A stretch of DNA of 64,000 bases. Origin: Exilibacterium sp. GTDB lineage: Bacteria; Pseudomonadota; Gammaproteobacteria; Pseudomonadales; Cellvibrionaceae. Positions within the stretch are counted from its first letter, which is position 1. Every line of letters begins with the position of its first letter. The position numbers and the translations under genes are program-made. The stretch is from NCBI GenBank assembly GCA_028280195.1, contig JANQMH010000017.1, positions 1 to 64,000 on the forward strand. The letters are read 5' to 3'. Positions 1 to 8,408 of this stretch are shown here, in pieces. The notes below the pieces were generated by a model that was given only the letters and a program-made list of their open reading frames with translations, made no database searches and was not told the DNA's origin.

Positions 1-6
1 TGGGGG

Positions 7-215
7 CTTTTCGCCGGCATCCCTGCCGTCGAGAGTTTCTGAAAGCCTTTCAGAGAGGCGAGCCTACCTTAAATATTCTTAACAAAAATCGATGGGACTG
101 CGGTGGTAGGTCCTAACCCGGCTTGGGGGTTTGAGACTCTCGACAGCAGGGATGCTGGCGAGAAGGCTACAGGGACGTATTCACGCCGTGTCTCAAACCC
201 CCAAGCCGGGTTAGG
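7..215. repeat. Two adjacent long inverted repeats (REP/mobile-palindrome-like)
   Basis: Positions 112-136 and 191-215 are perfect 25-bp reverse complements of each other. Positions 7-36 and 136-165 form a second pair matching at 27 of 30 bases. The two pairs share the junction at 136, so the stretch can fold in two alternative ways. No open frame is convincing here. It resembles intergenic palindromic elements (REP/BIME or a small non-autonomous element); the family is not recognised. Confidence 0.6.
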
Positions 216-277
216 GCCGAGTCGTTTGGCACAGTTTTATTACGCCAAAAGCCTTTTGACCCTAAAAAACTAAACTT

Positions 278-652
278 ATGGCCAAACTATTTATTCTAAT
301 CGCCGCTGCAAATGGATTTCTGGCGGTAGCCCTGGGCGCATTCGGCGCCCACGCGCTGAAAAGCCGCCTGCCGGAAACGCTGATGTCCACCTATCAGACC
401 GGTGTGCAATACCATTTCTACCACGCCCTGGCGCTGCTGGGCGTCGGCATACTGCTGCACCGCCTGCCCTCGGCCAGCAATCTGCTGCTGGCCAGTGGCT
501 GGCTGCTGATCGCCGGGCTGCTGTTGTTTTGCGGCAGCCTCTATCTGCTGGCCCTGGGCGGTCCGCGCTGGCTGGGCCCGGTCACGCCGCTGGGCGGCCT
601 GTGTTTTTTACTCGCCTGGCTGTCACTGCTGCTGGCCGCCTGGCGCCTTTAG
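278..652 (+). CDS. DUF423 family inner-membrane protein
   Basis: This 124-residue protein is almost entirely hydrophobic, with about four predicted membrane helices. It carries the family's typical GAFGAHAL motif (residues 20-27), YHFYHALAL (45-53) and the GPRWLGPVTPLGG loop before the last helix. Length and layout match the DUF423/YgdD small membrane family, whose function is unknown. There is no clear ribosome binding site before the ATG, but no better start exists. It lies 13 bp upstream of trmB on the same strand, so co-transcription is likely. Confidence 0.85.
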   Translation: MAKLFILIAAANGFLAVALGAFGAHALKSRLPETLMSTYQTGVQYHFYHALALLGVGILLHRLPSASNLLLASGWLLIAGLLLFCGSLYLLALGGPRWLGPVTPLGGLCFLLAWLSLLLAAWRL

Positions 653-665
653 GCCCGCTGATATC

Positions 666-1376
666 ATGATCGATGCCGATTCGCTGAAGCCGGAATTTAA
701 AAAAAGGGCCATCCGCAGTTATGTTATCCGCGGCGGCCGTATCACCGGGGCGCAGCGCAATGCCTTTGAGCGCTACTGGCCGGTATACGGCCTGAGCCTG
801 TTCGACGGCAGCCTGGACCCGCGCCATACCTTCGGCCGCGATGCCCCGCTGGTATTGGAAATAGGTTTCGGTATGGGGGATTCGCTGCTGCAAATGGCGC
901 TGGACCAGCCGGACAGGGACTTCATCGGTATCGAGGTGCATCCACCCGGCGTCGGCCGGCTGATCAACAATGCCGGCAAGGCTGGTCTCGAGAATCTGCG
1001 CGTCTATATGGCCGACGCGGTCGATGTGCTCGACGACTGTATCCCGGACAGCAGCGTCGATCGCCTGCAGCTGTTTTTTCCCGACCCCTGGCACAAAAAG
1101 AAACACCACAAGCGCCGCATTGTACAACCGGCGCTGCTGCAGAAGATTCGCCGCAAGCTGGCAGTGGGAGGCCGCATCCACTTAGCCACCGACTGGGAAA
1201 ACTACGCCGAACACATGCTGGCGGTATTGAGCGCTGCACCGGGCTACAAGAACTGCGCCGGCGAAGGGCGGTACGCGCCCCGCCCCTGCTACCGCCCGAT
1301 AACGAAATTTGAAAAGCGCGGCGAACATCTCGGCCACAGTGTCTGGGATATGCTTTTTGAAGTCACTAGCCACTAG
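666..1376 (+). CDS. trmB: tRNA (guanine-N7-)-methyltransferase
   Basis: A 236-residue class I methyltransferase that makes 7-methylguanosine at position 46 of tRNA using S-adenosylmethionine. Visible hallmarks are the early RSYVIRGGRIT segment (residues 18-27), the SAM-binding loop EIGFGMG (65-71), the second acidic strand IGIEVH, and the TrmB signature FPDPWHKKKHHKRR (138-151). Length is normal for the proteobacterial enzyme. Its stop overlaps a 9-bp inverted repeat that may serve as a terminator. Confidence 0.96.
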   Translation: MIDADSLKPEFKKRAIRSYVIRGGRITGAQRNAFERYWPVYGLSLFDGSLDPRHTFGRDAPLVLEIGFGMGDSLLQMALDQPDRDFIGIEVHPPGVGRLINNAGKAGLENLRVYMADAVDVLDDCIPDSSVDRLQLFFPDPWHKKKHHKRRIVQPALLQKIRRKLAVGGRIHLATDWENYAEHMLAVLSAAPGYKNCAGEGRYAPRPCYRPITKFEKRGEHLGHSVWDMLFEVTSH

Positions 1377-1388
1377 TTTCTAGTGACT
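1361..1388. repeat. Short inverted repeat at the trmB stop
   Basis: AGTCACTAG (1361-1369) pairs perfectly with CTAGTGACT (1380-1388) around a 10-nt loop, spanning the trmB stop codon between the convergent trmB and usp genes. No T-run follows, so termination activity is uncertain. A related CTAG-rich stretch occurs at about 33925-33960. Confidence 0.5.
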
Positions 1389-1400
1389 CGCACTCTGCTT

Positions 1401-2261
1401 TCAACTGACCGTCAGTGTGTCGATTTCCACTTCGTCCAGTACTTTTTCGGCGGTGTTGCCGAGCAGTACGCCGCCGATGCCGCGGCGTGCGGTGGTGCCC
1501 ATGATCAGCACATCCGGTTGCAGCTGCTTGACGGTATCGATAATCACCGACTTGGCTTGGCCGTGCTGCAGGTGCACGTGTTCGGGCTCTACGCCGAAGC
1601 GTTTTGCCACCAGGGCGTTGTTGTCGCTTTCCGCTTCTTCCTCCAGCAGCCTTAAGACCTGTGCCAGGTTGGGTATTTCAGGTGTTGCGGAAACCAGGTG
1701 CAGCTCGGCGCCGGTCAGCTGTACCAGGTGCTGTGCCTGGGTGACGATGGCGCTGTTGAGCAGTTCGTGCTCCAGGTCCTCGCGCTCCAGGGTCACTGCG
1801 GCCAGCACCTTGCCCTGCTGCCACGGCTGGTCCGACCTCACCAGCAACACCGGGCAGGGGGCATTGCGCAGCATGACGTAGTCGGAGGTTTTCGACACCG
1901 CGCGCTTCAGGCGTGTGTGCGGCCGGGTGCTTTTTATCAACAAGGTGGCGCCATTGCGGGCGCAGGCCTGGACCACGGATTCATACCAGCGCTCATTCCA
2001 ATAGTACTCGGTGGATACCGCAATGCCCTGCTGTTCGAGCGGCGTTGTCAGCGCGCTGAGCTTTTTGCGTGCATTGTCCAAGGTCGCCTGTTTGGCCTCG
2101 GACTTGGAACCGTAGTCGCCCATTTTCTCCGCTTGCAGATAGCAGCAGCAGAAGGCGTGTACCCGAGCGCCGGTTTTGGCAGCGATCTGCTGTGCTTTGC
2201 TCAGGGCGATCTGGTCGTCGCGAGTCGGGTCGATAACGGCCAGTATGGTGTTTTGTTGCAT
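1401..2261 (-). CDS. Tandem-domain universal stress protein (UspE-like)
   Basis: A 286-residue protein with two Usp folds: residues 1-145 begin ILAVIDPTRDD, and residues 150-286 end with GTTARRGIGGVLLGNTAEK. The C-terminal half keeps the G-x2-G-x9-G-(S/T)-like nucleotide-binding pattern of ATP-binding Usp proteins; the N-terminal half looks more degenerate. Tandem Usp proteins of this size (UspE type) act in the cytoplasm in stress and stationary-phase survival. It is transcribed divergently from elbB, with 93 bp shared between the two starts. Confidence 0.9.
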   Translation of the reverse strand: MQQNTILAVIDPTRDDQIALSKAQQIAAKTGARVHAFCCCYLQAEKMGDYGSKSEAKQATLDNARKKLSALTTPLEQQGIAVSTEYYWNERWYESVVQACARNGATLLIKSTRPHTRLKRAVSKTSDYVMLRNAPCPVLLVRSDQPWQQGKVLAAVTLEREDLEHELLNSAIVTQAQHLVQLTGAELHLVSATPEIPNLAQVLRLLEEEAESDNNALVAKRFGVEPEHVHLQHGQAKSVIIDTVKQLQPDVLIMGTTARRGIGGVLLGNTAEKVLDEVEIDTLTVS

Positions 2262-2354
2262 ATTTTCACTCCCTGCTGCGAGCCGAAATTGACTACAATA
2301 CGGCAGCGTTGGTTTTCAAGTATCGCCCAAAGGTGGGCTGGAGGGAAATGATCC

Positions 2355-3011
2355 ATGGCAAAAAAAGTAGCGGTTGTGCTGTCGGGTTGCGGGGTATTCG
2401 ACGGCTCTGAAATTTACGAGTCAGTCATTACCCTGTTGCGTCTTGACCAGCAGGGCGCCGAGGTAAGCTGCCTGGCGCCCGACATGGAACAGATGCATGT
2501 TGTCAATCATCTCAGCGGCGAGGTGGCGCAGGGCGAGAGCCGCAATGTGCTGGTGGAGGCGGCGCGGCTGGCACGCGGCAATATCAGCGACCTTGCCGCC
2601 GCCAGCGCCGGCGACTTCGATGCGCTGATTGTGCCGGGTGGTTTCGGTGCGGCAAAAAACCTGTCGGACTTTGCGGTTAAAGGTGCCGACCTCAGCGTCA
2701 ATCCGGTTTTTCTGGATTTTGCCCAGGCTGTCCACCGCCAGGGCAAACCGCTGGGTCTGATTTGTATTGCGCCGGCAATGGCGGCAAAGATCTGCGGTGC
2801 CGGAACCGAGTGCACCATCGGCAGCGATGCCGAAACCGCCGCGGCCATAGAGGCGAGCGGCGGTGTGCACAAGCCCTGCGCCGTGGGCGAGATTCATATC
2901 GACCGCGAGCGCAGGCTGGTCACCACGCCGGCTTATATGCTGGCCGGGCGTATCGGCGAAGCGGCGGCAGGTATCAATAAACTGGTGGATGCCGTTCTCG
3001 AACTGGCCTAG
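2355..3011 (+). CDS. elbB: ElbB-type DJ-1/PfpI glyoxalase-like protein
   Basis: A 218-residue DJ-1/PfpI superfamily member. The N-terminal VVLSGCGVFDGSEIYE segment, the AAKNLSDFAVKG segment and the nucleophile-elbow cysteine at residue 137 in GLICIAPAMA are diagnostic for ElbB (sigma cross-reacting protein 27A). Members have been described as glyoxalases and are linked by name to isoprenoid biosynthesis; the physiological role is unsettled. The start at 2355 was preferred over ATG 2349 because GGAGGG at 2341-2346 sits 8 bases before it. Confidence 0.93.
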   Translation: MAKKVAVVLSGCGVFDGSEIYESVITLLRLDQQGAEVSCLAPDMEQMHVVNHLSGEVAQGESRNVLVEAARLARGNISDLAAASAGDFDALIVPGGFGAAKNLSDFAVKGADLSVNPVFLDFAQAVHRQGKPLGLICIAPAMAAKICGAGTECTIGSDAETAAAIEASGGVHKPCAVGEIHIDRERRLVTTPAYMLAGRIGEAAAGINKLVDAVLELA

Positions 3012-3036
3012 TGGCCGGTTACCGGTCGGGCAGTGC

Positions 3037-4941
3037 TCACGCCTGTTGTTGCTCCAGCTGTTGCTCCAGCGCTTCACTGCCCGCCAGCCAGTCTTCCTCC
3101 AACTGCGCCAGTTGCTGGCGCAGGCCGGACTGTTCTTTCAGCCAGCCGGACAGGTCCGGGTTGCGGTCCTGCCCGCCGCTGTAGAGGTCGGGGTCGGCCA
3201 GTTTTTGCTCCAGGCTTTGCAGGCGCTCACCGACCTCCTCCATCTGCTGCTCCAGGCGCTTGACCCGGCGCATCAACGGCTGCAACTGTGCGCGCTTGTC
3301 CGCCGCCTGCTGGCGCTGGTGGCGGCGATCTGGCCGCGGCGCCGGCGCCGCGGCCTTTGACGGCGCCGGTTGCCGCTGGCTCAGCCAGCGCTGGTAGTCC
3401 GCCAGGTCGCCTGCAAACGGTTCCACCCGGCCGTCGTTGATGAGCACGAACTCGTCCACACAGTTGCGCAACAGGTGGCGGTCGTGGGAGATCGCGATAA
3501 CGGCGCCGTCGAAGGTCTGCAGCGCCAGTGTCAGGGCGTGGCGCATTTCCAGATCCAGGTGGTTGGTGGGTTCGTCCAGCAACAGCAGGTTGGGCCGTTG
3601 CCAGCAGATCAGCGCCAGTGCCAGGCGGGCTTTTTCACCACCGGAAAAGTGTCCGATGGTTTCGAAAGCCCGATCGTCGCGAAAACCGAAACTGCCCAGG
3701 TAAGTCCGAATCGCCTGTTCGCCGCTTGCCGGTGTCAGTCGCTGCAGATGCAGCGCGGCCGAGGCGGTCGTATCCAGAGCCTCCAGCTGGTGCTGGGCGA
3801 AGTAGCCGACCTGCAGGTGCTCGCCGGCCACCCGCCGGCCCTGCAGCGGCGGGATATGCCCCGCCAGTGTTTTAATCAGCGTGGACTTGCCCGCGCCGTT
3901 GGGACCCAGCAGGCCGATGCGGGTTTCCGGCAAAATCGACAGTTCCACCTCCCGCAGTACGCAGGCGGCATCGGCCTGCGGGTAGCCGGCGGCGACCTGG
4001 TTCAGGCTCAGCAGCGGGCTGGAAACATTCGCCGCCCGCGGGATGCTGAAATCAAACGGGGAATTGATGTGCGCCGGGGCTATCTGCTCCATGCGCTGCA
4101 ATTCCTTGAGCCTGCTCTGGGCCTGGCGCGCCTTGCTGGCCTTGGCGCGAAAGCGCCGCACAAACTGTTCGATCTGCGCTACCCGCTGTTGTTGTTTTTC
4201 GAATGCCGCCTGCTGCTGTGCCAGGCGCTGTGCCTGCTGCTGCTCAAACCCGGAGTAGTTGCCGCGGTAGCTGACCAGGGCGTGGCCTTCCAGGCTGACA
4301 ATCTGGTTGACCACATTGTCGAGAAAGTCGCGATCGTGGGAGATAATCAGCAGTGTGCCGGGGTAGCGCTGCAGCCACTGTTCCAGCCACAGCGTGGTGT
4401 CCAGGTCCAGGTGGTTGGTGGGCTCGTCCAGCAGCAGCAGATCCGAGGGGCTCATCAGCGCCTGGGCCAGGTTCAGCCGTATGCGCCAGCCGCCGGAAAA
4501 ATCCGCTACCGCCCTGCCCTCGTCGCCGGCGTCAAAGCCAAGCCCCGCCAGCAGCTGCCGGGCTCTGGCCGCAGCGGTGTAAGCATCGATCTCCTCCATG
4601 TGTGCATAGAGTGCGGCCAGCTCTGCACCGTCGTGCTGCTCCGAATCGATACGTCGCTGCAGCTGCCGCAGCGCCTGGTCGCCGTCCAGGACGAAGTCCA
4701 GGGCGGTCGAGTTGCTGGCCTCGATCTCCTGGGCCATATGGGCAATGCGCCAGCGGGCCGGCACCCGGCAGTCGCCGCTGTCGCAGTGCAGCCGGCCCTG
4801 CAGCAACTGAAACAGGCTCGACTTGCCGCTGCCGTTGGCACCGATAAGGCCGACTTTCTGCCCCTGCTGAATGGTCAAGTCTGCGCCTGCCAGCAGCTGC
4901 TTGGCGCCGCGCTGTAAGTTGACACTTTGTAAGCTGATCAT
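3037..4941 (-). CDS. ABC-F family ATPase (YheS-like)
   Basis: A 634-residue soluble protein with two ABC cassettes and no membrane helices, as in ABC-F translation factors. The first cassette has Walker A GANGSGKSS and signature FSGGWRIRLNLAQAL; the second has GPNGAGKST and FSGGEKARLALALI. Each Walker B is followed by DEPTNHLDL. The C-terminal about 100 residues are a charged coiled coil, typical of YheS/Uup. The start at MISLQSVNL was chosen over an upstream ATG at 4983 because cassettes of this family begin there. Such proteins act at the ribosomal E site. Confidence 0.93.
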   Translation of the reverse strand: MISLQSVNLQRGAKQLLAGADLTIQQGQKVGLIGANGSGKSSLFQLLQGRLHCDSGDCRVPARWRIAHMAQEIEASNSTALDFVLDGDQALRQLQRRIDSEQHDGAELAALYAHMEEIDAYTAAARARQLLAGLGFDAGDEGRAVADFSGGWRIRLNLAQALMSPSDLLLLDEPTNHLDLDTTLWLEQWLQRYPGTLLIISHDRDFLDNVVNQIVSLEGHALVSYRGNYSGFEQQQAQRLAQQQAAFEKQQQRVAQIEQFVRRFRAKASKARQAQSRLKELQRMEQIAPAHINSPFDFSIPRAANVSSPLLSLNQVAAGYPQADAACVLREVELSILPETRIGLLGPNGAGKSTLIKTLAGHIPPLQGRRVAGEHLQVGYFAQHQLEALDTTASAALHLQRLTPASGEQAIRTYLGSFGFRDDRAFETIGHFSGGEKARLALALICWQRPNLLLLDEPTNHLDLEMRHALTLALQTFDGAVIAISHDRHLLRNCVDEFVLINDGRVEPFAGDLADYQRWLSQRQPAPSKAAAPAPRPDRRHQRQQAADKRAQLQPLMRRVKRLEQQMEEVGERLQSLEQKLADPDLYSGGQDRNPDLSGWLKEQSGLRQQLAQLEEDWLAGSEALEQQLEQQQA

Positions 4942-5027
4942 GGGGGCGTATTCTAGCAGCCTCAGTCCGCCGGGTGCTGCCATTCCGGCGCCACAGTGAG
5001 ACTTTGAGACACCGAGGGGGCGATAGC

Positions 5028-5519
5028 GTGAATCCGTTTTGGCAGTTTTCCTTACAGCTCTACGGGCAGCCGCAGGTCGAGCGCTTGTGCCTGCAACTGC
5101 AGGCGCGTTTTGATATTGATGTCAACCTGTTGTTGTGGAGCTGTTGGCTGCAGGCCCTCGGTGTGCCTCTCGGTGCCGGCCTGCTGGCACAGGCCCGTGA
5201 CACAGTGGGCGACTGGAATCGTCAGGTGGTGAAACCGCTGCGCCGGGTCAGAACGACTGTCAAGCGCGGTGACTGGCCCGGCGGCGGCGACCTGCCGGCA
5301 CTGCTCGAGCAGTGCCGGCAGCTTGAGCTGGAGGCGGAGAAGCAACAACAACAGTGGCTCTATCAGCTGGCTGAGGACCACGGCCTGCAAGCTGATGAAA
5401 CCGCGGCGCTGCAGCCGGGTGAGAATATAGAACGATTATTGCGTGCGCTGGGTGCCCGGGACTGCCGCCCGGCAATCGAGTTGCTGTCGGCGGCTATCGC
5501 GGGCACGCTGCGCCGCTAG
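5028..5519 (+). CDS. TIGR02444 family protein
   Basis: About 163 residues starting NPFWQFSLQLYG and continuing with the VNLLLWSCWLQALG segment, which defines this conserved uncharacterised proteobacterial family. The GTG at 5028 is the likely start because GAGGGGG lies about 8 bases upstream and homologues begin here; an ATG at 4974 would overlap the ABC-F gene. The gene is divergent from the ABC-F gene and convergent with the AlgP-like gene, as in the Pseudomonas algP neighbourhood. Function unknown. Confidence 0.82.
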   Translation: MNPFWQFSLQLYGQPQVERLCLQLQARFDIDVNLLLWSCWLQALGVPLGAGLLAQARDTVGDWNRQVVKPLRRVRTTVKRGDWPGGGDLPALLEQCRQLELEAEKQQQQWLYQLAEDHGLQADETAALQPGENIERLLRALGARDCRPAIELLSAAIAGTLRR

Positions 5520-5536
5520 CGCGGCGCAGGATGTGA

Positions 5537-6739
5537 CTACTCGGAGCGGTTGGGTTCCGCGTCAAACAGGCTCGGTGCGGCCGGGCTTGTGGGCTTGGGC
5601 TTCGACTCCGCTGCGCTGCTGCCGTGCATTGCTGCCGGCTTGGCTTCCGGCGCCGGGGTCTGCGGCCTGTCGGGCTCCGAAGAAGACAGCTGGCTGGCGA
5701 CCGACTCGATGCTGCTGGCACTGTCTGACGGCGGTTTCGGGAAGGGGTCCGGTTTTGCCGCGAAAGGCTGCGGCTTGGGTGCGGAGGGCTCCGGCTTCCT
5801 GGCGAATGGCTCCGGGCTGGCCGGCGCCGCTTGCGGCTTATTTGCGGGTTCAGCTTTCTTGGCTGAGGGCTCTGGTTTCTTGGCTGAAGGCTCTGGTTTC
5901 TTAGCTGAGGGCTCTGGTTTCTTAGCTGAAGGCTCTGACTTCTTGGCTGAAGGCTTTGCCTTCATCGCCGGCAGTTCGGATTTTGATACCAGCGGAGTCG
6001 GCTTTTGCGCTGCGGTTTCCACTTTTTTCTTCTTCGGCCCCGGTTTCTTCTTGGTCTTGAGCGCGGCCGGCGCTGCGGCTACCGCTGGGCTGGCTGCCTG
6101 AGTCTTTGATTTAACAGCTTTTTTGGCTGTTGCCGGTGCTTTTGACTTGGCTTTCTTCAGCGCCGGGGCTTTCGCGGCCGGTTTGGCTTTGGCGGCAGCT
6201 TTTCTGGTGGTAGTGGCTTTTTTGGCGACAGTCTTCTTCGGGGCGGCCTTGGCTTTTCTGGCTGTGGTGGCGACTTTGGCGGTTTTTCTGGCTGTGGTTT
6301 TTTTCTTCACCTTGGCAGCGGTCCTGGCCGGTGCCTTGGCGGCCAGCTCTTTTTCCACTTTTTTAGCCGCCCTGGTCAGCCGCTCGGCGGTCTGCTTGGC
6401 CGCCTTGGCGCTGTTAGCTGCCGCTTTCGTCTCGTCTGCCGCCTGCTTCGCTGTGGCGACGGCGCTGCGCTGCTCGGCAACGGCCTGTCTCGCCTTGGCT
6501 ACCCGGGCTTTGCTGGCAGTGGTTTTGCGGGTTTGGGCAGACTTGGTGGCAGCCGCCAGTTTTGTTTTCTGGGCGTCCAGTTTCTTCTGCGCGCTTGCCA
6601 GGGCTTTGCCCGCTTGGGTGGCCGCTTTGGTTGCGGTAGCAATTTGCTTGGTGCGGGCTTTATCCAGTTGTACCGACAGCTTGGCAATCTGTTGCTCTAA
6701 ATCAGCGACGGGATCGATGACTTTCTTTTTGGCGGCCAT
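5537..6739 (-). CDS. Lys/Ala/Pro-rich histone H1-like protein (AlgP-like)
   Basis: A 400-residue low-complexity basic protein. Residues 1-120 form a predicted Lys/Ala/Gln coiled coil (DLEQQIAKLSVQLDKARTKQ), residues 120-230 are dense in AAK, ATT and KKA runs as in histone H1 tails, and residues 250-300 contain tandem KKPEPSAK repeats. The tail is Pro/Ser-rich and less basic. The architecture and the position beside TIGR02444 and FKBP genes match Pseudomonas AlgP (AlgR3), a DNA-binding regulator of alginate genes. Sequence repeats prevent firm orthology; DNA binding is inferred from composition. Confidence 0.75.
   Translation of the reverse strand: MAAKKKVIDPVADLEQQIAKLSVQLDKARTKQIATATKAATQAGKALASAQKKLDAQKTKLAAATKSAQTRKTTASKARVAKARQAVAEQRSAVATAKQAADETKAAANSAKAAKQTAERLTRAAKKVEKELAAKAPARTAAKVKKKTTARKTAKVATTARKAKAAPKKTVAKKATTTRKAAAKAKPAAKAPALKKAKSKAPATAKKAVKSKTQAASPAVAAAPAALKTKKKPGPKKKKVETAAQKPTPLVSKSELPAMKAKPSAKKSEPSAKKPEPSAKKPEPSAKKPEPSAKKAEPANKPQAAPASPEPFARKPEPSAPKPQPFAAKPDPFPKPPSDSASSIESVASQLSSSEPDRPQTPAPEAKPAAMHGSSAAESKPKPTSPAAPSLFDAEPNRSE
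5854..5960 (-). repeat. 24-nt tandem repeat inside the AlgP-like gene
   Basis: At least four near-identical 24-nt units encode KKPEPSAK on the minus strand. Units differ by single third-position changes (TTGGCTGA/TTAGCTGA), so both protein and DNA repeat. Copy number is likely to vary between strains by slippage, as in AlgP/AlgR3 genes. Confidence 0.85.
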
Positions 6740-7100
6740 TGTTGGTGTCCTGTTAAATTAAACGAAAAAGAGTAATGCGTCTGTCTCGGGAAATAATAAC
6801 GCCGTTTGCAAAAAAAATGTATTCTCTTTTTTAGCGTGCGCCGGCGATGCCGCGCCGTCGTTGTATCAAGGTCGTTGTTCACGGTCGTTGTATCACGATT
6901 GCATCACGGTCGCAGGGCGCCACAGCAATTTAGTGTAACGTGAAAATCTGCGATCGCCAGTGTTATCTATGGTTTCATGACAGGCGGCGTTCAGCGCGGC
7001 CGTGGTTTGCGACGCAGTTTTGAATTTGGGGCCCGCATAACGGCTATGCTAGAGTTCGGTAGTGCCACCGAGCCAAAACACTGCGGCCAAGTCCGAGAAA
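6740..7100. other. Intergenic region between divergent genes
   Basis: About 360 bases separate the AlgP-like gene (minus) from the DUF4124 gene (plus). It includes a direct repetition of short GTTGTATCA/GGTCGTTG words near 6855-6895 and an AT-rich stretch near 6760-6835 that probably holds the AlgP-side promoter. No gene, RNA or clear operator was recognised. Confidence 0.5.
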
Positions 7101-7628
7101 ATGAAACTCTATATAAAACTTTTGCTGTTTGTCCTGGTGCTGGGCCTGGCGGGGCCCTTCATTATGAAAGGCCCCGACGGCAGACCGATGATGGATGCGC
7201 GCGAACTGATCCCGGATGTTGCCGGTTGGGCGCAGCGGGCCGGGCACTGGTGGCAGCAGCTGGCCGCAGCCGCCAGTGGCCTGTCGGCAGGCGATACGGC
7301 CAGCGCCGGCAAGACCCGGGTATATAAATGGCGGGCGGAGGATGGCAGCTGGCGTTTTTCCGACCGGCCCAACCCCGACGGCCACAGTGAAGAGATATGG
7401 CTCGATCCCGATACAAATGTGATGCAGTCGACACCGGTTCCGGGACCGCCGGAGCCGCAAGAAAAAGAGGCTGCGCAAGCACCGGGCAATGGTATACCAT
7501 TGCCGCTCACAATAGCCCCGGGCCAGGTTTCCGAGTTGCTCGACGACGCCGAGCAGGTGCAGGAGCTTATGGATAAGCGCCATCAGGCGTTGCAGGATGC
7601 GTTGGGAGACCGCTCTAAAGAGGATTAG
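7101..7628 (+). CDS. DUF4124-type exported protein
   Basis: A 175-residue protein with an N-terminal hydrophobic segment (MKLYIKLLLFVLVLGLAG) that is either a signal anchor or a signal peptide. The central stretch RVYKWRAEDGSWRFSDRPN matches the DUF4124 core (VYKW-DG-W-FSD-P) of small periplasmic proteins. The C-terminal third is Pro/Glu-rich, then helical. The ATG at 7101 follows CCGAGAAA and places the hydrophobic segment at the N-terminus; a start at 7062 would not. It lies 12 bp before the FKBP lipoprotein gene, likely in one operon. Function unknown. Confidence 0.72.
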   Translation: MKLYIKLLLFVLVLGLAGPFIMKGPDGRPMMDARELIPDVAGWAQRAGHWWQQLAAAASGLSAGDTASAGKTRVYKWRAEDGSWRFSDRPNPDGHSEEIWLDPDTNVMQSTPVPGPPEPQEKEAAQAPGNGIPLPLTIAPGQVSELLDDAEQVQELMDKRHQALQDALGDRSKED

Positions 7629-7640
7629 AAAGGATCAGTT

Positions 7641-8387
7641 ATGAAAGTATATATGGTTATGGGTCTGCTGGCTTCCGCCCTGGTTATCTCAGGCTGCCAG
7701 CCACAGGAAACCACCGAAGAGCAGCAATCACAAGCCTCACAGCCTGAGGTTGTCACATTTGACAGCCTGGAACAGCGCGTCAGTTACGTGTTTGGCTACA
7801 ATATCGGCCAACAGCTGAAGCGCGATAACATCGAGGTGGATGTCGATATTCTGACTCAGGCCATATCAGAGGCGCTGGCCGGCAGAGAGGCGCGTCTGAG
7901 TAAAGAGGAAATAGAACAGGCGATGACCTCCTTCCAGGAGCAGCAGCAGACCATACGCGAAGAGGCTGCCAAAGTGGTTGCCGAAGCGAATAAGAAAGAG
8001 GGCGAAGAATTCCTGGCCAGCAACAAGACAAAAGAAGGGGTGGTGACCACGGCCAGCGGCCTGCAGTACAAGGTCATTACAGCGGGAACCGGACCCAGTC
8101 CGAAAGCCAGTGACAAGGTCTCGGTACACTATCGCGGCACGCTTATCGACGGCACCGAGTTCGACAGCTCCTACCGCCGTGGCGAGCCGGTTTCCTTCCC
8201 GGTCAAGGGAGTGATAGCCGGCTGGACCGAAGCGCTGCAGCTGATGAAAGAAGGCGCCAAATGGGAACTCTATATCCCCTCCGAGCTGGCCTACGGGCCG
8301 GGAGGCACCGGCGGCCCCATCGGCCCCAATGCCACCTTGATCTTTGAAGTGGAGCTGTTACAGGCGAGCGTCAGTTCCGAAGGTTAG
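7641..8387 (+). CDS. FKBP-type peptidyl-prolyl isomerase lipoprotein
   Basis: A 248-residue periplasmic folding catalyst. The signal peptide ends in lipobox ISGC (Cys19). Residues 45-140 form the helical FKBP N-terminal dimerisation domain (RVSYVFGYNIGQQLKRD), and residues 145-242 the FKBP catalytic domain with VSVHYRGTLIDGTEFDSS, SFPVKGVIAGWTEALQLM and SELAYG. This is the FkpA/Mip layout. The equivalent Pseudomonas locus also has an FKBP gene beside algP and algQ. RBS GAAAGGA lies about 7 bases upstream. Confidence 0.92.
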   Translation: MKVYMVMGLLASALVISGCQPQETTEEQQSQASQPEVVTFDSLEQRVSYVFGYNIGQQLKRDNIEVDVDILTQAISEALAGREARLSKEEIEQAMTSFQEQQQTIREEAAKVVAEANKKEGEEFLASNKTKEGVVTTASGLQYKVITAGTGPSPKASDKVSVHYRGTLIDGTEFDSSYRRGEPVSFPVKGVIAGWTEALQLMKEGAKWELYIPSELAYGPGGTGGPIGPNATLIFEVELLQASVSSEG

Positions 8388-8408
8388 AAGCTGCACGGCG
8401 GTGGCGCT

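Noticed and set aside
3370..4917. A 515-codon plus-strand frame opposite the ABC-F gene
   Set aside because: Shadow frame; the minus-strand ABC-F ATPase has all expected motifs.
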